Assembly (NCBI GenBank): GCA_001805005.1
Contig: MHDO01000096.1
Span: forward strand, 1-38,659
Direction: 5' to 3'
Length of the DNA stretch: 38,659 nucleotides
From: Nitrospinae bacterium RIFCSPLOWO2_12_39_16
GTDB taxonomy: Bacteria > Nitrospinota > Nitrospinia > UBA9942
The translations under genes and the position numbers were made by a program. This document shows, piece by piece, positions 36,013-38,659 of the stretch. The number at the start of each line of letters is the position of its first letter. The first letter of the stretch is position 1. Below the pieces are notes generated by a model. It worked only from the letters and a program-made list of their open reading frames with translations, did no database searches and was not told where the DNA came from.

Positions 36013-37728
36013 CTTTTTACTATTTATTTCCTCTTTTAATATTTCTACGAGTTTCTCAATCCCCATTGCCCCCATATCTGTCCCATCCCTTTTTCTGACA
36101 GATATAGTCTTTGATTCCACCTCTTTATTTCCAGCTATGAGCATATAAGGTGTCTTTTCTAATTGTGCTTCTCTTATCTTAAATCCGACCTTTTCATTCC
36201 TTAAATCCGCCTCTCCCCTTATACCAGAATTTAGAAGCTGATTCAATACTTCACTGGCGTAATCATTCTGCTTATCCGTAATCGTCATCACCTTCGCCTG
36301 AACAGGGGCTAACCATAATGGAAATGCACCTGCATAATGTTCAATCAGGCAGCCAAAAAATCTCTCAAGAGAACCAAGGAGCGCCCTGTGAATCATTATC
36401 GGCTGATGGGCTGAGCCATCCTCACCAATATATTTCACATCAAATCTCTCTGGCAGATTAAAGTCAACCTGAATGGTTGAACACTGCCATGTCCTCTCAA
36501 GGCTGTCCTTTATTTTAACATCAATCTTTGGCCCATAAAAGACCCCCGCACCGGGGTCAATCTCAAACTTAAGTCCCGCCTTATCCAATGCACCCTTTAA
36601 TGCATCTGTTGCCTTCTCCCAGTTTGAAAGGGTGCCGACATAACCTTCAGGTCTTGTGCTTAAGTATACATCAAAATCTTTAAAACCAAAAGACCTAAGC
36701 ATATATAATGTAAAATTTAATACCCTCTCTATTTCGTCACTTAACTGGTCTAAACGGCAGAATATGTGGGCATCATCCTGTGTGAAACCCCTTACCCTTA
36801 GCAATCCATGAAGGACACCCGACCTCTCATACCTGTAAACTGTCCCCAATTCTGCCCATCTTATCGGTAATTCCCTGTAACTCTTAAGTTTGCTTTTATA
36901 TATCTTAATATGAAAGGGGCAGTTCATAGGCTTTACTATGTAAGGCATCCCCTCAATATCCATAGGAGAATACATATTCTCTTTATAAAAATCCATGTGC
37001 CCGCTTGTATGCCAGAGATTAACCCTTGCTATATGCGGAGAGTAAACAATCTGATACCCGTTTTTATAATGCTCCTCACGCCAGAAGTTTTCAATCAAAT
37101 ATCTTATCAGAGCACCCTTAGGATGCCAGTTGACAAGCCCTGCCCCGACCTCATCGTCCATACTGAACAGGTCTAACTCCTTGCCAAGCTTCCTGTGGTC
37201 TCTCTTTTTTGCCTCCTCAAGTTTATTAAGATATTTTTCAAGCTCATCTTTTGTAAAAAAAGATGTCCCATAAATCCTCTGGAGCATCTTATTCTTTTCA
37301 CTTCCCCTCCAATATGAGCCTGCAAGACTGAGCAGCTTAAAGGACTTCACCTTTCCAGTAGACGGCAGATGAGGACCCCTGCAGAGGTCTATAAAATTCC
37401 CCTGTTTATATATTGATACCTTTTCATCAGGAATTTCATTAATCAGCTCAATCTTATAACTCTCATCCTTAAATATCTTCCGTGCCTCATCCTTTGATAC
37501 CTCCGTCCTCTCAAAAGATAAATTACTCTTGATTATCTCGTTCATCTTTTTTTCTATCTTCTCAAGGTCTTCTACTGTAAACGGAGTATCCCTGTCAAAG
37601 TCATAATAGAACCCATCTTTTATAGATGGCCCTATCGTAATCTTTGTCTCAGGATATAGCTCCTTCACTGCCTGAGCCATTATATGGGCTGTGCTATGCC
37701 TTAAAATCTCTAATTCGTTTTCTGCCAT
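36010..37728 (-). CDS. thrS: Threonyl-tRNA synthetase lacking TGS domain
   Basis: [81 protein letters not shown]. Start placed at 37728. Confidence 0.95.
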   Translation of the reverse strand: MAENELEILRHSTAHIMAQAVKELYPETKITIGPSIKDGFYYDFDRDTPFTVEDLEKIEKKMNEIIKSNLSFERTEVSKDEARKIFKDESYKIELINEIPDEKVSIYKQGNFIDLCRGPHLPSTGKVKSFKLLSLAGSYWRGSEKNKMLQRIYGTSFFTKDELEKYLNKLEEAKKRDHRKLGKELDLFSMDDEVGAGLVNWHPKGALIRYLIENFWREEHYKNGYQIVYSPHIARVNLWHTSGHMDFYKENMYSPMDIEGMPYIVKPMNCPFHIKIYKSKLKSYRELPIRWAELGTVYRYERSGVLHGLLRVRGFTQDDAHIFCRLDQLSDEIERVLNFTLYMLRSFGFKDFDVYLSTRPEGYVGTLSNWEKATDALKGALDKAGLKFEIDPGAGVFYGPKIDVKIKDSLERTWQCSTIQVDFNLPERFDVKYIGEDGSAHQPIMIHRALLGSLERFFGCLIEHYAGAFPLWLAPVQAKVMTITDKQNDYASEVLNQLLNSGIRGEADLRNEKVGFKIREAQLEKTPYMLIAGNKEVESKTISVRKRDGTDMGAMGIEKLVEILKEEINSKK

Positions 37729-37750
37729 AAAATGAACAAAACCTGATTTT

Positions 37751-37840
37751 AACCACTGAGACACTGAGGCACAGAGGAAAAATCTTTTATTTTTTAGATA
37801 TTATTAATATCTTTCTCTGTGTCTCCGCGCCTCTGTGGTA
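37751..37840. repeat. ACTGAGACACTGAGGCACAGAGG / CCTCTGTGTCTCCGCGCCTCTGTGG quasi-palindrome upstream of thrS
   Basis: aaccactgagacactgaggcacagaggaaaaatctttt...tttctctgtgtctccgcgcctctgtggt. Confidence 0.9.
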
Positions 37841-37861
37841 ATTCTTTATAGTTGTCCTGTA

Positions 37862-37898
37862 AAATAAAAAAGGGTTCAAGGAATTGAGCCTTGAGCCC
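37862..37898 (-). terminator. Rho-independent terminator downstream of tRNA-Val
   Basis: Minus strand GGGCTCAAGG-CTCAATT-CCTTGAACCC then TTTTTTATTTT. Confidence 0.7.
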
Positions 37899-37910
37899 TT
37901 GCTTTTCAAA

Positions 37911-37985
37911 TGGTAGGCACGGGCGGTATCGAACCGCCGACCTCTTGCGTGTCAAGCAAGCGCTCTACCACTGAGCTACGCGCCT
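37911..37985 (-). tRNA. tRNA-Val (GAC), CCA encoded
   Basis: Minus strand AGGCGCGTAGCTCAGTGGTAGAGCGCTTGCTTGACACGCAAGAGGTCGGCGGTTCGATACCGCCCGTGCCTACCA. Confidence 0.96.
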
Positions 37986-38095
37986 ATTTTTTAAATTTTA
38001 CCTTTTATATAGCCAAAGTCAAGGAGAAATTATCGTTGAAAAATAAGAAAAATTGTAAGGTAGAACCATTTCTAATGACTAATGACCAATTTCCC

Positions 38096-38126
38096 TGCTG
38101 GTTCAGGCTACAAGCCTGAACCAGCA
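38096..38126. repeat. Perfect 14-bp hairpin TGCTGGTTCAGGCT-ACA-AGCCTGAACCAGCA
   Basis: Exact reverse-complement arms with 3-nt loop. Confidence 0.9.
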
Positions 38127-38209
38127 AGAGAATAAAAACCCCATCGGCAATTCTGAGCCAGCATAGAAACAAAAATAAATCCTCTTTTCTTGAGAAAAAA
38201 TAACCCTCC

Positions 38210-38239
38210 TTGACAACCCCTTAAACATTATGGTTTAAT
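38210..38239 (+). promoter_or_regulatory. Sigma70-like promoter for 38270 ORF
   Basis: TTGACA-N18-TTTAAT about 30 nt upstream of start. Confidence 0.55.
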
Positions 38240-38269
38240 TAAGATAAATATTGCAGGGGGACATGACAG

Positions 38270-38638
38270 ATGGAAAAAATTATATTTTTATTGTTACTTT
38301 CAACTTGTATCTCAACAACCGCAATTAATGCAGCAGAAGTATCATTCACACAAGAGGACAGAGATAGGCTTATAAGACTTGAAACAAAGCAAGACGAAGG
38401 ATTTAAAGCTACCAATCAAAGAATAGATGATTTAAGAGATTTGGTTTACATTGTAATTGGAGGTATGCTTGGTTTAATAGGTTTTGTCTTGTGGGATAGA
38501 AGATCAGCCCTTGCTCCTGCAATCAGAAAGAATAAGGAACTTGAGGAACGAGAAGATAGACTTGAGAAGATTTTAAAAGAGTATGCCCTGAAAGAGCCAA
38601 AACTTGCAGAGGTGCTAAAATCTGTAGGATTATTATAA
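38270..38638 (+). CDS. Exported/membrane coiled-coil protein of unknown function
   Basis: MEKIIFLLLLSTCISTTAINAAEVSF...RLIRLETKQDEGFKATNQRIDDLRDLVYIVIGGMLGLIGFVLWDRRSALAPAIRK: signal peptide, coiled coil, TM, charged coiled-coil tail. Confidence 0.75.
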   Translation: MEKIIFLLLLSTCISTTAINAAEVSFTQEDRDRLIRLETKQDEGFKATNQRIDDLRDLVYIVIGGMLGLIGFVLWDRRSALAPAIRKNKELEEREDRLEKILKEYALKEPKLAEVLKSVGLL

Positions 38639-38659
38639 GTTTTCTACAGGTCTAAATAC

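Noticed and set aside
37729-37764. N-terminal extension of thrS ([12 protein letters not shown])
   Set aside because: Arises from the ACTGAGACACTGAGG element; [12 protein letters not shown] is the plausible start.
37910-38119. 69-aa ORF MVGTGGIEPPTSCVSSKRSTTELRAYF
   Set aside because: It is the antisense reading of tRNA-Val; a well-known spurious ORF pattern.
1-38659. A new multi-gene defence or biosynthetic system
   Set aside because: Apart from the HEPN/MNT pair and the dead Fic remnant, gene content is housekeeping; the unusual signal is in the repeat elements, not in a gene cluster.

Overview
Chromosomal window, probably from a Gram-negative, LPS-making bacterium (lpxB and meso-DAP-type murE present). 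The backbone is housekeeping: (i) a complete, co-directional dcw cluster mraZ-rsmH-ftsL-ftsI-murE-murF-mraY-murD-ftsW-murG-murC-murB-ddl-ftsQ-ftsA-ftsZ (7.2-25.5 kb, +); (ii) hpt-ftsH-folP (+); (iii) the translation operon thrS-infC-rpmI-rplT-pheS-pheT (-); (iv) two tandem htrA/degP proteases (-), lpxB (+) and three tRNAs (Lys-TTT, Glu-TTC, Val-GAC). Accessory features: an ankyrin-repeat lipoprotein running off the left edge (absent from the ORF track), a HEPN/MNT pair, an IS3-type transposase remnant, an XRE regulator next to a doubly damaged RhuM/Fic-type pseudogene, a GAF + class III nucleotide cyclase, and an unlisted 48-aa single-TM protein with a good promoter and SD. The most unusual signal is a family of about 20-25 'word-iteration' quasi-palindromes: a 6-9 nt word repeated imperfectly, then its reverse complement repeated imperfectly. 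They occupy many gene junctions, often abut start codons that have no Shine-Dalgarno, and in several places are read in frame inside murE (twice), murD, murG and murB. One apparently encodes a signal peptide of an HtrA protease. Other points: infC appears to start with ATT, PheT lacks its EMAP-type tRNA-binding domain, and ThrS lacks TGS. No alignments, folding or database searches could be run; all family calls come from motif recognition.
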